From: Deltaproteobacteria bacterium UBA1386
GTDB taxonomy: Bacteria; Desulfobacterota; Syntrophorhabdia; Syntrophorhabdales; Syntrophorhabdaceae
NCBI GenBank assembly: GCA_002305765.1
Contig: DBQU01000071.1
Location: forward strand, 14,012-78,011
Direction of reading: 5' to 3'
DNA: 64,000 nt
Positions 25,171 through 33,711 of the stretch are shown here, piece after piece. The position numbers and the translations under genes were made by a program. How positions within the stretch are numbered: the stretch's first letter is position 1; each line of letters begins with the position of its first letter. Below the pieces are notes generated by a model. It ran no database searches. It saw only the letters and a list, made by a program, of their open reading frames with translations, and was not told the origin of the DNA.

Positions 25171-25992
25171 ATGGATATCCCCCGGGGGATCAGTGAGGAG
25201 ATAGGCTTCAGGCGGACCATGGAGGACGAGCATGCCTTCTACGAGGACCCCGCCAGGCTTTTCTTCAGCGCCGAGATATATGACGGGCACGGGGGCAGGC
25301 AACCCGCGCAGATAGCCGCCCAGATGCTGACCCCCTGGTTCCTTCGCTCCTGGTCGCGCGAGCGGGAACGGCCGCCTGGTGAGCGCAGGGACGAGGCGGA
25401 CATCCTTCGCGAGGCCTATCTTGCCGTCGATGCTCATCTCGTCGGCCGCCGCGTGCAGGCGGGGACCTGCGCCGCCCAGCTGTATCTCATCGGAGAACGT
25501 TTCCTGGCGGCAAATGCGGGCGACTCCAGGGTTGTCATCGGCACGGGGCAGGGAGCGGCCGTCCTCACCGAGGACCACAAACCAGACACCCGGGCGGAGC
25601 GGTCCCGTGTCGAAGCCCTCGGCGGAAGCGTGGTCTTGCTGGGTGTCCCGAGGGTCGAGGGTATCCTGGCGATCAGCCGGGCCCTGGGGGATGCCTGTCT
25701 CAAGCCTTACGTGAGCGCGGAGCCCCGCATAACGGAGGGGGTGCTGGGCTCGGAGAACGACGTGGCGGTCCTCGCCTGCGACGGGGTATGGGACGTTCTG
25801 TCACCCGGCGAGGTCATTGACGCGGCACGGCAGGAGAGGGACCCGCGGAAAGGCGCGGAAGGGATATCGCGCATGGCCCTCGACAGGGGCAGCACGGACA
25901 ACATCACGGTGATCGTGCTGGACCTCAGGAAATACACGTCGGTCCTGAAGAACCGGAAGATGGTGATCCAGAAGGTGCATGACAGAGCGTGA
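25171..25992 (+). CDS. PP2C-family protein serine/threonine phosphatase
   Basis: The 273-residue protein has the full PP2C motif set: RRTMEDEHAFY, IYDGHGGRQPA, AANAGDSRVVI, ACDGVWDVL and STDNITVIVLDL. The Asp residues bind two Mn/Mg ions. It is a cytoplasmic phosphatase of the eukaryotic-like PPM type, most similar in layout to plant/yeast PP2C. No Ser/Thr kinase gene is adjacent, so its targets are unknown. It runs divergently from xseB with a 113-base gap. Confidence 0.95.
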   Translation: MDIPRGISEEIGFRRTMEDEHAFYEDPARLFFSAEIYDGHGGRQPAQIAAQMLTPWFLRSWSRERERPPGERRDEADILREAYLAVDAHLVGRRVQAGTCAAQLYLIGERFLAANAGDSRVVIGTGQGAAVLTEDHKPDTRAERSRVEALGGSVVLLGVPRVEGILAISRALGDACLKPYVSAEPRITEGVLGSENDVAVLACDGVWDVLSPGEVIDAARQERDPRKGAEGISRMALDRGSTDNITVIVLDLRKYTSVLKNRKMVIQKVHDRA

Positions 25993-25996
25993 AAAA

Positions 25997-26170
25997 ATGA
26001 CAATGACCAATGATCAAATCCCAATGACCAAGGAAGAAGATAATGACCAAACGTGAAAGGCTCGTGTTCGAGTAACCCGGGCGGCGTCCACCTGTTCTCG
26101 TTTTTTCCTGTGGTTATTGGTATATTGGTTATTGTTTGGTCATTGGAATTTGATCATTGGTCATTATCTT
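25997..26170. repeat. AATGACCA-family inverted element B1
   Basis: A 30-base arm at 26002-26031 and its inverted partner at 26136-26165 match at 29 of 30 positions; each arm is built of AATGACCA-like units. Extra units continue outward (AGATAATGACCAA on the left) and inward (GGTTATTGG on the right). It lies between two co-directional genes and ends 12 bases before the LysE gene. Confidence 0.9.
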
Positions 26171-26182
26171 CAACAGGGTGAT

Positions 26183-26818
26183 ATGCTCGAAAACCTTGCC
26201 ATCATCGGAACGATCGCGTTCGTTCACCTTCTCGGCGCCATGAGCCCGGGGCCGGACCTTGCCATGTCGGTGCGCAATTCCCTGACCTATTCGCGAAGGA
26301 CGGGGATATTCACGGCTGTCGGGTTCGGGCTGGGCGTGGCCGTTCACGTTGCCTACTGCATAGCCGGGATAGCCGTCGTCATCGCGCGATCCATCCTCGT
26401 CTTCAGCACGATCAAGTACCTGGGGGCGGCATATCTGCTGTACATAGGGATACGGTCGGTCGTCAGCCGGCAGCCCGGGATGGAGGCGGATGTGGTGACG
26501 AAAAGGAAAGACATCTCTCCCTTCAGGGCAGTCCGCATGGGGTTTTTCACGAACATCCTGAACCCCAAGGCGACGCTCTTTTTCCTCGGCCTTTTCACGG
26601 TCGTCATATCTCCTGCCGCGCCCCCGCCCCGCCATATTCTCGTCATCGCGGGCATTGTCATGGTGGTGGACACCATGCTGTGGTTCGGTTTCGTGGCCCT
26701 TTTCCTCAACGAGAGGCACGTGAGGTCCTTTTTTGAGAGGTTTCAGGGTTATTTCAACAGGGCCTTCGGGGGAGTGCTCATCCTTCTGAGCATTAAGATA
26801 GCGCTTTCGCGCGATTAG
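26183..26818 (+). CDS. LysE/RhtB family amino acid exporter
   Basis: The 211-residue protein has about six membrane helices and the family motif GAMSPGPDLAMSVRNSL near the N-terminus. Later come FGLGVAVHVAYC, YLGAAYLLYIGIRS and GFFTNILNPKATLFFL. LysE-type proteins export amino acids or their analogues. ATG 26183 is chosen since GGGTGAT precedes it and the 66 upstream in-frame bases are only repeat sequence of element B1. Confidence 0.93.
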   Translation: MLENLAIIGTIAFVHLLGAMSPGPDLAMSVRNSLTYSRRTGIFTAVGFGLGVAVHVAYCIAGIAVVIARSILVFSTIKYLGAAYLLYIGIRSVVSRQPGMEADVVTKRKDISPFRAVRMGFFTNILNPKATLFFLGLFTVVISPAAPPPRHILVIAGIVMVVDTMLWFGFVALFLNERHVRSFFERFQGYFNRAFGGVLILLSIKIALSRD

Positions 26819-26851
26819 CCGTCCCGTGGAGACACGCACGAAGCAAAAGTG

Positions 26852-26880
26852 ATGACAGGCACCCCTCGACGTGCTATAGT
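26852..26880 (+). promoter_or_regulatory. Promoter upstream of the SatP-like gene
   Basis: ATGACA (26852-26857), a 17-base spacer and TATAGT (26875-26880) match the sigma70 consensus at 10 of 12 positions. The leader to the start at 27002 is about 115 bases. Confidence 0.65.
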
Positions 26881-27001
26881 GAATACGGGTTTCCGTCCGG
26901 AAGCTCAAGGGTCTTCAAAACGCATAAGGCAAAGAGGGAAAGATAGGGTTTGTCCTGAAGGGGTGGTGTGAACTATCGACCATCATAAGGAGGAGTTTGT
27001 C

Positions 27002-27559
27002 ATGGAAGAAAAGCTTGCTAACCCCGCACCACTCGGCCTCATGGGATTCGGTATGACCACCGTGCTTCTGAACATCCACAACGCGGGGTTCTTCCCCGTG
27101 GGATCGATGATCCTCGCGATGGGGGCCTTTTACGGAGGCCTTGCCCAGATCATTGCTGGCATCCTGGAGTACAAGAAAGGAAACACCTTCGGCGTAACGG
27201 CCTTCACGTCGTACGGCCTTTTCTGGTGGACCCTCGTATTCATTCTCGTCTTCAAGGGACTTCCCGGGAACCCCGAATCCTTCATGGGATGGTACCTCTT
27301 CATGTGGGGCCTGTTCACCTTCTTCATGTGGTTCGGTACGTGGGGCAAGAACAGGGGCATACAGTTCGTGTTCCTGAGCCTTTTCATCCTCTTCTGGCTT
27401 CTTGCCATCCGTGACTGGACGGGCAGTACCGCCATCGGCACCCTTGCCGGATGGGAAGGCATCATCTGCGGCCTCTCCGCCGTCTACCTGGCAATGGCCG
27501 AGGTCTTGAACGAGGTGCACGGAAGGACCGTCCTTCCCATAGGGGAGATAAAGAAGTAA
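27002..27559 (+). CDS. satP: Acetate/succinate transporter, SatP (GPR1/FUN34/YaaH) family
   Basis: The 185-residue protein has six membrane helices and the family signature NPAPLGLMGFGMTT. It also shows GGLAQIIAGILEYKKGNTFG, TSYGLFWW and a C-terminal YLAMAEVLNE. Members move acetate or succinate with protons. In a fermentative or syntrophic anaerobe this fits acetate release or uptake. AAGGAGG lies upstream of ATG 27002, and a hairpin follows at 27604-27643. Confidence 0.95.
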   Translation: MEEKLANPAPLGLMGFGMTTVLLNIHNAGFFPVGSMILAMGAFYGGLAQIIAGILEYKKGNTFGVTAFTSYGLFWWTLVFILVFKGLPGNPESFMGWYLFMWGLFTFFMWFGTWGKNRGIQFVFLSLFILFWLLAIRDWTGSTAIGTLAGWEGIICGLSAVYLAMAEVLNEVHGRTVLPIGEIKK

Positions 27560-27564
27560 GGACA

Positions 27565-27726
27565 GTTTCAGGTCTCAGGTCTCACGTTTCAAGCAGAGGC
27601 AAGAAATACGCCCCTCCAGCCGATAAGGCAGAGGGGCGTATTTGTCACACGGTATGTATAGCTTCACGCGCGTTTCTTTGGCTTTTGGCCTAAAACCTGA
27701 AACCTGAAACTTGAGACTTGAGACCG
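27565..27726. repeat. GTCTCAGG/TTTCAGG-family inverted element E1
   Basis: The left arm 27565-27593 (GTTTCAGGTCTCAGGTCTCA start) faces the right arm 27694-27726 of inverted units (CCTGAAACCTGAAACTTGAG). A perfect 13-base hairpin lies in its core. It separates convergent genes. Confidence 0.85.
27604..27643. terminator. Terminator-like hairpin after satP
   Basis: AAATACGCCCCTC (27604-27616) pairs perfectly with 27631-27643 around a 14-base loop. The A/T ends give a short T-tract on either strand, so it could serve both convergent genes. Confidence 0.75.
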
Positions 27727-27731
27727 TCTTC

Positions 27732-28544
27732 TCACCTGTCCCTGTTCTTCCACTGCATGAAGAGTATGATGGCTGCCCAGATGAAGGCGGCTGTCATGAT
27801 GAGGGAGCCGAAGACGTGTGACGTGTTGGCCAGAGTGTGGTCGAGGTTGAGCAGGCCAAGGCGCCCGAGGATGTTGTTCCAGTCGTGGTATCCGGGGACG
27901 TCCTGTCCCGTCACGCCGCCGAGGAGCATCAGCTGCTGAGCTCGGGCGTCGTTGATGTAGGGGGCCATGTCGATGAAATTCTGTCCCGTCCACCACAGCG
28001 CGAAGGAGGCGGCAAAGGCGTCGCCCCGTTTCAGAAAGGCGGCGAGACAGATGACGGGTATGAGCACCTGCATGAGGCTTCCTCCCAGCACGCCCATGAA
28101 GTCGCCGAGGATGCGAAAGACAATGTGCCCGGCCTCATGGAAGGGAAGGCTGATGTTGTGGAAAAAGGAATGGCCCGCCAGTTCGCTGGATGGCAGGTGG
28201 ACCATGAGCCTTACGCCCGCAACGACAAGAAGCGCGAACACCAGGCACCTTCCCCAGAAATAGAAGGGATTCACCTTCACCTGGGCAGGGAAGAGAAGAC
28301 GCATGAGAGCAGGTCCATCCTCGTCCATCGCTATGGCGACCGACGCTTTTCCATTTCCTTCTCTCACCGGGTCGCCCAGGGACCCGGCCAGCGTCTCGTA
28401 AGCCCAGGTGATCTCCCTGATCCTGTCCCAGTCGCCCTCGAATTCCCTCTTCAGGCGCCCGAAGGCCTCCTCCACCTCCTCCCGCGACGCCCCCTCGGGA
28501 AGGCCGAGAATGCCATAACAGGTTTCCTCGATACCACCCATCAT
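27732..28544 (-). CDS. Membrane HEAGH metallopeptidase-like protein with degenerate J-like N-terminus
   Basis: The 270-residue protein starts with a segment like a J domain (CYGILGLPEGASREEVEEAFGRLKREF, about residues 8-55) that lacks the HPD motif. Helices follow from about residue 97, with FHEAGHIVFRILG near residue 133, an HExxH zinc motif. Then come GGSLMQVLIPV, WWTGQNFIDMAPYINDARAQ and HDWNNILGRLG, a pattern seen in M50-like membrane proteins. The likely role is an integral-membrane zinc protease, but substrate and activity are unproven. Confidence 0.75.
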   Translation of the reverse strand: MMGGIEETCYGILGLPEGASREEVEEAFGRLKREFEGDWDRIREITWAYETLAGSLGDPVREGNGKASVAIAMDEDGPALMRLLFPAQVKVNPFYFWGRCLVFALLVVAGVRLMVHLPSSELAGHSFFHNISLPFHEAGHIVFRILGDFMGVLGGSLMQVLIPVICLAAFLKRGDAFAASFALWWTGQNFIDMAPYINDARAQQLMLLGGVTGQDVPGYHDWNNILGRLGLLNLDHTLANTSHVFGSLIMTAAFIWAAIILFMQWKNRDR

Positions 28545-28580
28545 CCTAACCTACCATGTCAACCGACAGGGAGCAAACAG

Positions 28581-28670
28581 GGTTTCAAGTCTCAGGTTTC
28601 AAGCCTCACGCTTCAGCTCAAAGAAGGGGACGCCTTCTCCTCTTGGCCTGGAACCTGGAGCCTGGAACCG
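28581..28670. repeat. TTTCAAGTCTCAGG-family element E2
   Basis: The left arm 28581-28620 (GGTTTCAAGTCTCAGGTTTC start) faces GGCCTGGAACCTGGAGCCTGGAACCG-type units at 28645-28670; pairing is looser than in E1. It lies between two minus-strand genes. Confidence 0.65.
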
Positions 28671-28673
28671 TCT

Positions 28674-28808
28674 CTACAGTCCGAACGCCAGCAGCATACT
28701 GACGACGAACAGCCACGCGCACAATACAAGGAAGATCTTGGGGCCCCTCCTGAGGATCGAGATCCTCTTCCCCAGAGAGGAGAGCATCACAGGAACTCTT
28801 TTCATCAT
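28674..28808 (-). CDS. 44-residue single-helix membrane peptide
   Basis: A short frame encodes 44 residues: a basic N-terminus (MMKRVPVMLSSLGKRISI, then LRRGPK) and one hydrophobic helix (IFLVLCAWLFVVSMLLAFG). GAGGTG lies 6 bases before the ATG. Strong ribosome site, positive-inside charge pattern and a clean helix make it a credible gene. It is upstream of the HEAGH protein on the same strand, separated by element E2. The function is unknown. Confidence 0.7.
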   Translation of the reverse strand: MMKRVPVMLSSLGKRISILRRGPKIFLVLCAWLFVVSMLLAFGL

Positions 28809-28863
28809 GTCTTCACCTCGGTGCTGACGCTACTCCAGATTATCGGAAGGTCCCCGATAACAT

Positions 28864-29040
28864 TAATGACCAATAATCAAATCCCAATGACCAATGAAGA
28901 AGATAATGACCAATTGACCAATAGCCAATTGAACAGAGGAAAGGGCAGAACGGACCGCCTGTATCGTTTCCTTTCTTGGTTATTGGTTATTGTCCGTTTA
29001 TCTGGTTGTTGGAATTTGGTCATTGGTCATTACCTTCTTC
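28864..29040. repeat. AATGACCA-family inverted element B2
   Basis: The left arm 28864-28930 (AATGACCAATAATCAAATCC start) faces the right arm 28977-29040, made of GGTTATTGG/GGTCATTGG units. The order of units matches B1. It lies in a 422-base divergent gap (28809-29230); the rest of the gap shows no gene. Confidence 0.88.
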
Positions 29041-29230
29041 AGAAGAGACCAACCTTGTCCGCAATGGAGGATCTGTCTGTCCTGAAGCGTTGTCTCATAA
29101 GGAAGGCATTCCGGTCTGCACCCTTCTTCCCCCAAACGCCTCTTCACCCTCGCGGCCTGTTGTGATAGGATAGTAGTGTTGCAGGACATCACCGTGAGTC
29201 CTGCGATCTGTGGCGGAAGGAGGCTGTCCC

Positions 29231-29752
29231 ATGAAAAGAACCTGTCTTGCGATAGCGGTCCTTCTGGGCTTGTGTTCCTTTTTTGCAGGGTGCGGCGAGA
29301 AGGAAGCGCCCCGGACCATCAAGGAGTATCCCCTCGACAACATGGCGGGGGTGTTGACGCAGTCCAACGTCGTTTTCGATCCCGGTGTGTCGACGGACAA
29401 CAGGGGGTCGCTCAGGATCGATGCCCCGTCCTCCATGACGGTCCGGCTCTATGAGGTCAGGGACATCGATGTTGACAAGGCCCGTCTGACGTATCAGGCA
29501 AGACTCAAGACGCGGGATTTTGAGGGCAAGGTGTTCCTGGAGATGTGGTGTGTTTTTACGGGAAAGGGCGAATACTTCTCCCGTGCCCTGGAAACCTTCG
29601 TGACGGGCACTACCGAATGGGTCACACAGGAGACGCCTTTCTTTCTCAAAAAGGGACAGAAGCCGGATGTCGTCAGGCTGAACCTTGTCGTCGACGGCAA
29701 GGGAACCGTCTGGATCGACGACGTGAAGCTCATAAGGGGTCCTTTGAAGTGA
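29231..29752 (+). CDS. Lipoprotein, unknown function
   Basis: The 173-residue protein has a lipoprotein signal (MKRTCLAIAVLLGLCSFFAGC, Cys 21). The mature part is beta-rich with YQARLKTRDFEGKVFLEMWC, TEWVTQETPFFLKKGQKPD and VDGKGTVWIDDVKL. This layout resembles the jelly-roll carbohydrate-binding module fold often used for surface or partner binding. ATG 29231 is preceded by AGGAGG; an in-frame ATG 21 bases earlier lacks a site. Confidence 0.8.
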   Translation: MKRTCLAIAVLLGLCSFFAGCGEKEAPRTIKEYPLDNMAGVLTQSNVVFDPGVSTDNRGSLRIDAPSSMTVRLYEVRDIDVDKARLTYQARLKTRDFEGKVFLEMWCVFTGKGEYFSRALETFVTGTTEWVTQETPFFLKKGQKPDVVRLNLVVDGKGTVWIDDVKLIRGPLK

Positions 29753-29810
29753 CCCCTCGGACGGTTCGGGGAATGGCGGGTATGAATCCCGGTGGACCGA
29801 TGGAAAGGAG

Positions 29811-30275
29811 ATGGCAGTGAGATACCAGGTCGGTGAGACGGGCAGGGTGGTCCTGGCCCATTTCGCGGATGGCGACGAGATAATCGCCAATCTCTCCGGC
29901 ATCATCAGGAAGGAGAACATCAGGTGCGCCATCTTTTATCTGCTCGGAGGGATAACGGAGGGGAGGATCGTCGTCGGGCCGGTGCAGGACGACGTACGGC
30001 CACCGGAACCGACATGGCGTGAACTCGTCGAAAGCCATGAGACCCTCGCCGTCGGCACCGTCTTCTGGTACGGCGACGAGCCGCGCATTCATATCCACGG
30101 GACCTACGGGAAGTTCGACACCGTGAAGACGGGATGCCTTCGCGGCGAGGCAAGGACCTTTCTCATCATGGAGGCGGTTGTCATCGAGCTCAAGGGCGTC
30201 AATGCCGTCCGCGACCTTGACCCGGTCGTCAATATGGTCCTTCTCAGGCTGACAGGCCCGACATCGCAATTGTAG
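29811..30275 (+). CDS. PPC-domain (DUF296) protein
   Basis: The 154-residue protein is a single PPC/DUF296 domain: RVVLAHFADGDEIIANL near the start, CAIFYLLGGITEGRIVVGP, and PRIHIHGTYGKFDTVKTGCLRG with the conserved His residues. Archaeal and bacterial members are trimers that may bind metal; plant members bind AT-rich DNA through extra motifs absent here. The role is unknown. It is followed 17 bases later by pgm. Confidence 0.88.
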   Translation: MAVRYQVGETGRVVLAHFADGDEIIANLSGIIRKENIRCAIFYLLGGITEGRIVVGPVQDDVRPPEPTWRELVESHETLAVGTVFWYGDEPRIHIHGTYGKFDTVKTGCLRGEARTFLIMEAVVIELKGVNAVRDLDPVVNMVLLRLTGPTSQL

Positions 30276-30292
30276 AACAAGGAGTGTGTGAC

Positions 30293-31933
30293 ATGGCCAT
30301 CTCTCCCCTGGCGGGCAAACCGGCCCCGACAGAGATACTCATCGATCCTGCAGGGCTCGAGAAAGACTACTATCAACGAAGGCCCGACCCCGACGACCCC
30401 GCCGGACGGGTCAGCTTCGGGACCAGCGGACACCGGGGTTCGGCGCTCACCGGCACGTTCAACGAGGTCCATATCCTTGCCGTCACGCAGGCAATATGCG
30501 ATCTGCGTCGAAACCAGGGGACGGATGGCCCCCTCTACATGGGAAAGGACACCCACGCGCTCTCGGCGCCGGCACAAAGGACCGCCCTCGAGGTGCTCGC
30601 GGCAAACGGCGTGGAGACCATGATCCAGAAGGACGACGGGTTCACTCCCACCCCCGTCATCTCCCACGCCATCCTGTCATTCAACCGTGGAAGGGCAGGC
30701 GGCTTCGCGGACGGCATCGTGGTCACTCCTTCGCACAACCCGCCCCAGGACGGGGGCTTCAAGTACAATCCGCCGAGCGGCGGCCCCGCCGATACACAGG
30801 TGACGCGGTGGATCGAGAACAGGGCGAACGACCTTATTCGGGGCGGCCTCAAGGAGGTCCGCAGGATGGGATACGAGTCCGCCATCACGGCGGGGACGAC
30901 CCACCCTGTCGATCTCGTCACGGCCTATGTCACAGATCTGGCGAACGTTATCGACATGGAGTGCATCCGGTCCGCCGGTGTCACGATGGGGGTCGACCCT
31001 CTGGGAGGGTCCTCGGTGCACTACTGGGAGCCCATCAGGGACCTCTACGGTCTTGACATGACCGTCGTCAACGACATCGTGGACCCAAGGTTCGCCTTCA
31101 TGACCGTTGACCACGATGGCAAGATCAGGATGGATTGTTCCAGCCCTTACGCCATGGCGGGGCTGGTGGCGCTCAAGGACCGCTTCCGGGTGGCCTTCGC
31201 CAATGACACGGACGCGGACCGGCACGGTATCGTCGCCCGGTCCACGGGACTCATGAACCCGAATCACTACCTTGCCGTGGCGATCCATTACCTCCTGACG
31301 CACCGCCCCGGCTGGCCGAAGGGGGCGGCTGTGGGCAAGACCCTCGTGAGTTCCAGCCTGATCGACCGCGTGGTGGAGGACCTGGGCCGAAAGCTTTCGG
31401 AGGTGCCCGTCGGTTTCAAATGGTTCGTCGACGGCCTCTTTGACGGGTCATGCTGCTTCGGGGGCGAGGAAAGCGCCGGCGCGAGCTTCCTCAAGCAGGA
31501 CGGAACGGTCTGGACGACGGACAAGGACGGCATCATAATGGACCTCCTTGCCGCGGAGATGACCGCCAGAACGGGCAAGGACCCCGGAGAGCTTTACGAC
31601 GAACTGGCCGGCAGGTTGGGGAAACCCCTGTACGTTCGGGTCGACGCCCCGGCAACGGCGGCCGAGAGGGCGGCGGTATCGTCCCTGACGCCCGAGGCCA
31701 TAAGCGATGGAGAACTGGCAGGGGACCCGATAACCTCGAAGATGACGAAGGCCCCGGGCAACAATGCGGCCATAGGCGGTGTCAAGGTGACGACGGCGAG
31801 GGGCTGGTTCGCGGTGCGACCCTCCGGCACGGAGGACATCATCAAGATGTACGCCGAGAGCTTTGTTGACGAGGCCCACCTCGACTCCATCCTGGCCGGA
31901 GCGCGCCGGATAGTCAAGAACGCGCTGGTGTGA
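30293..31933 (+). CDS. pgm: Phosphoglucomutase (alpha-D-glucose phosphate specific)
   Basis: The 546-residue enzyme has FGTSGHRGSALTGTFNE at the N-terminus, the phosphoserine loop TPSHNPPQDGGFKYN, the metal loop DTDADRHGIV and the phosphate-binding RPSGTEDIIKMYAES near the end. Length and motifs match E. coli Pgm. It interconverts glucose-1- and glucose-6-phosphate for glycogen and envelope sugar supply. The ATG at 30293 with AAGGAG upstream is preferred to the GTG at 30284. Confidence 0.97.
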   Translation: MAISPLAGKPAPTEILIDPAGLEKDYYQRRPDPDDPAGRVSFGTSGHRGSALTGTFNEVHILAVTQAICDLRRNQGTDGPLYMGKDTHALSAPAQRTALEVLAANGVETMIQKDDGFTPTPVISHAILSFNRGRAGGFADGIVVTPSHNPPQDGGFKYNPPSGGPADTQVTRWIENRANDLIRGGLKEVRRMGYESAITAGTTHPVDLVTAYVTDLANVIDMECIRSAGVTMGVDPLGGSSVHYWEPIRDLYGLDMTVVNDIVDPRFAFMTVDHDGKIRMDCSSPYAMAGLVALKDRFRVAFANDTDADRHGIVARSTGLMNPNHYLAVAIHYLLTHRPGWPKGAAVGKTLVSSSLIDRVVEDLGRKLSEVPVGFKWFVDGLFDGSCCFGGEESAGASFLKQDGTVWTTDKDGIIMDLLAAEMTARTGKDPGELYDELAGRLGKPLYVRVDAPATAAERAAVSSLTPEAISDGELAGDPITSKMTKAPGNNAAIGGVKVTTARGWFAVRPSGTEDIIKMYAESFVDEAHLDSILAGARRIVKNALV

Positions 31934-31991
31934 GGATCGATGCGTAATGGATATCCCCGGGTGTCCTGAAATATCCCAAAGGAGGATCTAT

Positions 31992-32576
31992 ATGAAGAGA
32001 ACACTGTCATTGGCACTGGCATCGCTGCTTGTGGTCGTGCTTGTGAGCGTCGGGTTTTCCCAGGAGAAGAAAGCGGCAAAGAAGGCCGGCCAGAAGCCCG
32101 CGGGGGCCATGGTCGATGTCGTCGAGGTTTCGGCCGTTGTCGACGCCGTTGATGCCGCCAGGAGGACGGTCACGCTCAAGGTTCCCGACGGTGCGACCCG
32201 CAGCTTCAAGGTCGGCCCGGAGGTGAAGAACTTCGACCAGATAAAGGCCGGCGACAAGGTCAGGGCGACGTTCTATGAATCGGTCGCTGTCTTTGTAGCG
32301 AAGACGGGCGAGAAGCCTTCCATCTCGGAGTTCGGGAGCGTGGAAGTGGCGCCGAAGGGTGAGAAGCCGGGAGCTGTCGTTGTCGACACGCTGGAGGTGA
32401 CGGCGACGGTCGTAAAGATCAACTACAAGAAACGTACCCTCTCTCTCAAAGGTCCCGAGGGCAACGTGCGGACCTTCACGGTCGACAGGTCCGTCAGGAA
32501 CTTCAAGAACATCAAGAAGGGAGATGATGTCTACCTGCGGGTGACCGAGGCCGTGGCGATGGCGGTGGAAAAGTAG
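31992..32576 (+). CDS. Periplasmic protein with two internal repeats
   Basis: The 194-residue protein has a signal peptide (MKRTLSLALASLLVVVLVSVGFS) and two similar modules. The first contains RRTVTLKVPDGATRSFKV, then VKNFDQIKAGDKV, then SVAVFV. The second contains KRTLSLKGPEGNVRTFTV, then VRNFKNIKKGDDV, then AVAMAV. Each looks like a small beta barrel. The family is unknown; similar two-module proteins occur in anaerobes. The start is set by the signal peptide and AAAGGAGG upstream. Confidence 0.8.
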   Translation: MKRTLSLALASLLVVVLVSVGFSQEKKAAKKAGQKPAGAMVDVVEVSAVVDAVDAARRTVTLKVPDGATRSFKVGPEVKNFDQIKAGDKVRATFYESVAVFVAKTGEKPSISEFGSVEVAPKGEKPGAVVVDTLEVTATVVKINYKKRTLSLKGPEGNVRTFTVDRSVRNFKNIKKGDDVYLRVTEAVAMAVEK

Positions 32577-32594
32577 CCGTCGCGGGACCACAAA

Positions 32595-32642
32595 TGGCGA
32601 AGGATCGCCAGGGACCACCCGTGGAAGGCCGCGGGCGGTCCC
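32595..32642. other. Two adjacent hairpins
   Basis: TGGCGA/TCGCCA (32595-32610, AGGA loop) is followed at once by an 11-base stem 32611-32621 with 32632-32642, one mismatch. There is no T-tract. They lie just before the DUF4105 gene and could affect its translation. Confidence 0.6.
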
Positions 32643-32652
32643 CTGCATTCCC

Positions 32653-33666
32653 ATGAGCATGGATTTCAGAGGCATCTTTCCCGGGCGGTTCTTCAGAGGC
32701 ATCGGCAATGCCTTCAGGAGGTTCGCATTTCTCGTCATGGCGGGCTGGGCGACGCTCGCCGTCTACTATTCCGATCTGCCTCCCTCTTTCAGACCTGTCA
32801 TCGCGGGTCTTTTTGCCGTCGGGAGCCTCGCCGTCCTTACCGTCGGGTATCGCCTTCGGGGTGCGCGACTCGTCTTTCTGGCAACCTTCACGATCGTTCA
32901 GGTCTGGTGGCTTCTGATCCCGCCGTCGAACACAAGGAACTGGCAGCCCGACGTGGTTCTGCTCCCCTGGGCCGCGATCGACGGAGAGAGGGTGACCATC
33001 CACGGCATCCGGAACGTCGATTACAGGACAGAGACGGATTATACCGTCCGCCATTACGACAGGACCTTCGACCTGGCAAGGATGAAAAGCGTTGACCTTT
33101 TCGTCGTTTACTGGGGTTCTCCTCTCATCGCCCACACGATGCTCAGTTTTGGTTTTGCCGGGGGAGACTACGTCTGTTTCTCCATCGAGACGCGCAAGGA
33201 GGTCGGTGAGGAATACTCTTCCATAAAAGGGTTCTTCAAACAGTATGAGCTTACCTACATCATCGGCGACGAGCGTGACCTGGTTCGTCTGAGGACGAAC
33301 TACCGCAAGGAACAGGTCTACCTGTGGCGCCTGAGGACACCGATGGACCTCGCGCGCAAAGTATTTCTTGATTACCTGCGTACCGTGAACCGCCTGAGGG
33401 ACCGTCCCGAGTGGTACAACGCCCTCACAAGCAACTGCACGACGAATATCCGGGGCCACACGGTACCCTACGCTCCCAATTCTCGCTTCGACTGGAGGAT
33501 CGTGATCAATGGTTTCATTGACAGGATGATATATGATCGGGGCATGGTGGACAGGGGCCTTCCCTTCGAAGAGCTCAAGAGGCGAAGTCTTGTCAATGAA
33601 AGGGCACAGGCGGCAGGCAAAGACCCGGCGTTCTCACGGCTCATTCGGGAAGGGCCGCTCAGGTAG
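32653..33666 (+). CDS. DUF4105 membrane-anchored protein
   Basis: The 337-residue protein has three hydrophobic helices in the first 90 residues and then a DUF4105 domain. Its segments are NWQPDVVLLPWA, VTIHGIRNVDYRTETDY, MKSVDLFVVYWG, AHTMLSFGF, ETRKEVGEEYS and the LTSNCTTNIRGH motif with a likely catalytic Cys and His. The domain relates to NlpC/P60-like or Lnb-type enzymes and is expected to act at the envelope. There is no clear ribosome site; ATG 32653 or 32659 are both possible. Confidence 0.85.
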   Translation: MSMDFRGIFPGRFFRGIGNAFRRFAFLVMAGWATLAVYYSDLPPSFRPVIAGLFAVGSLAVLTVGYRLRGARLVFLATFTIVQVWWLLIPPSNTRNWQPDVVLLPWAAIDGERVTIHGIRNVDYRTETDYTVRHYDRTFDLARMKSVDLFVVYWGSPLIAHTMLSFGFAGGDYVCFSIETRKEVGEEYSSIKGFFKQYELTYIIGDERDLVRLRTNYRKEQVYLWRLRTPMDLARKVFLDYLRTVNRLRDRPEWYNALTSNCTTNIRGHTVPYAPNSRFDWRIVINGFIDRMIYDRGMVDRGLPFEELKRRSLVNERAQAAGKDPAFSRLIREGPLR

Positions 33667-33711
33667 CGGCCGGGTGACTTTTTCGTTTGTGATGACTTCC
33701 TGATTAATGAT

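Noticed and set aside
26117..26182. 22 extra residues on the LysE-type exporter
   Set aside because: They are a translation of repeat element B1; the family start with its ribosome site is at 26183.
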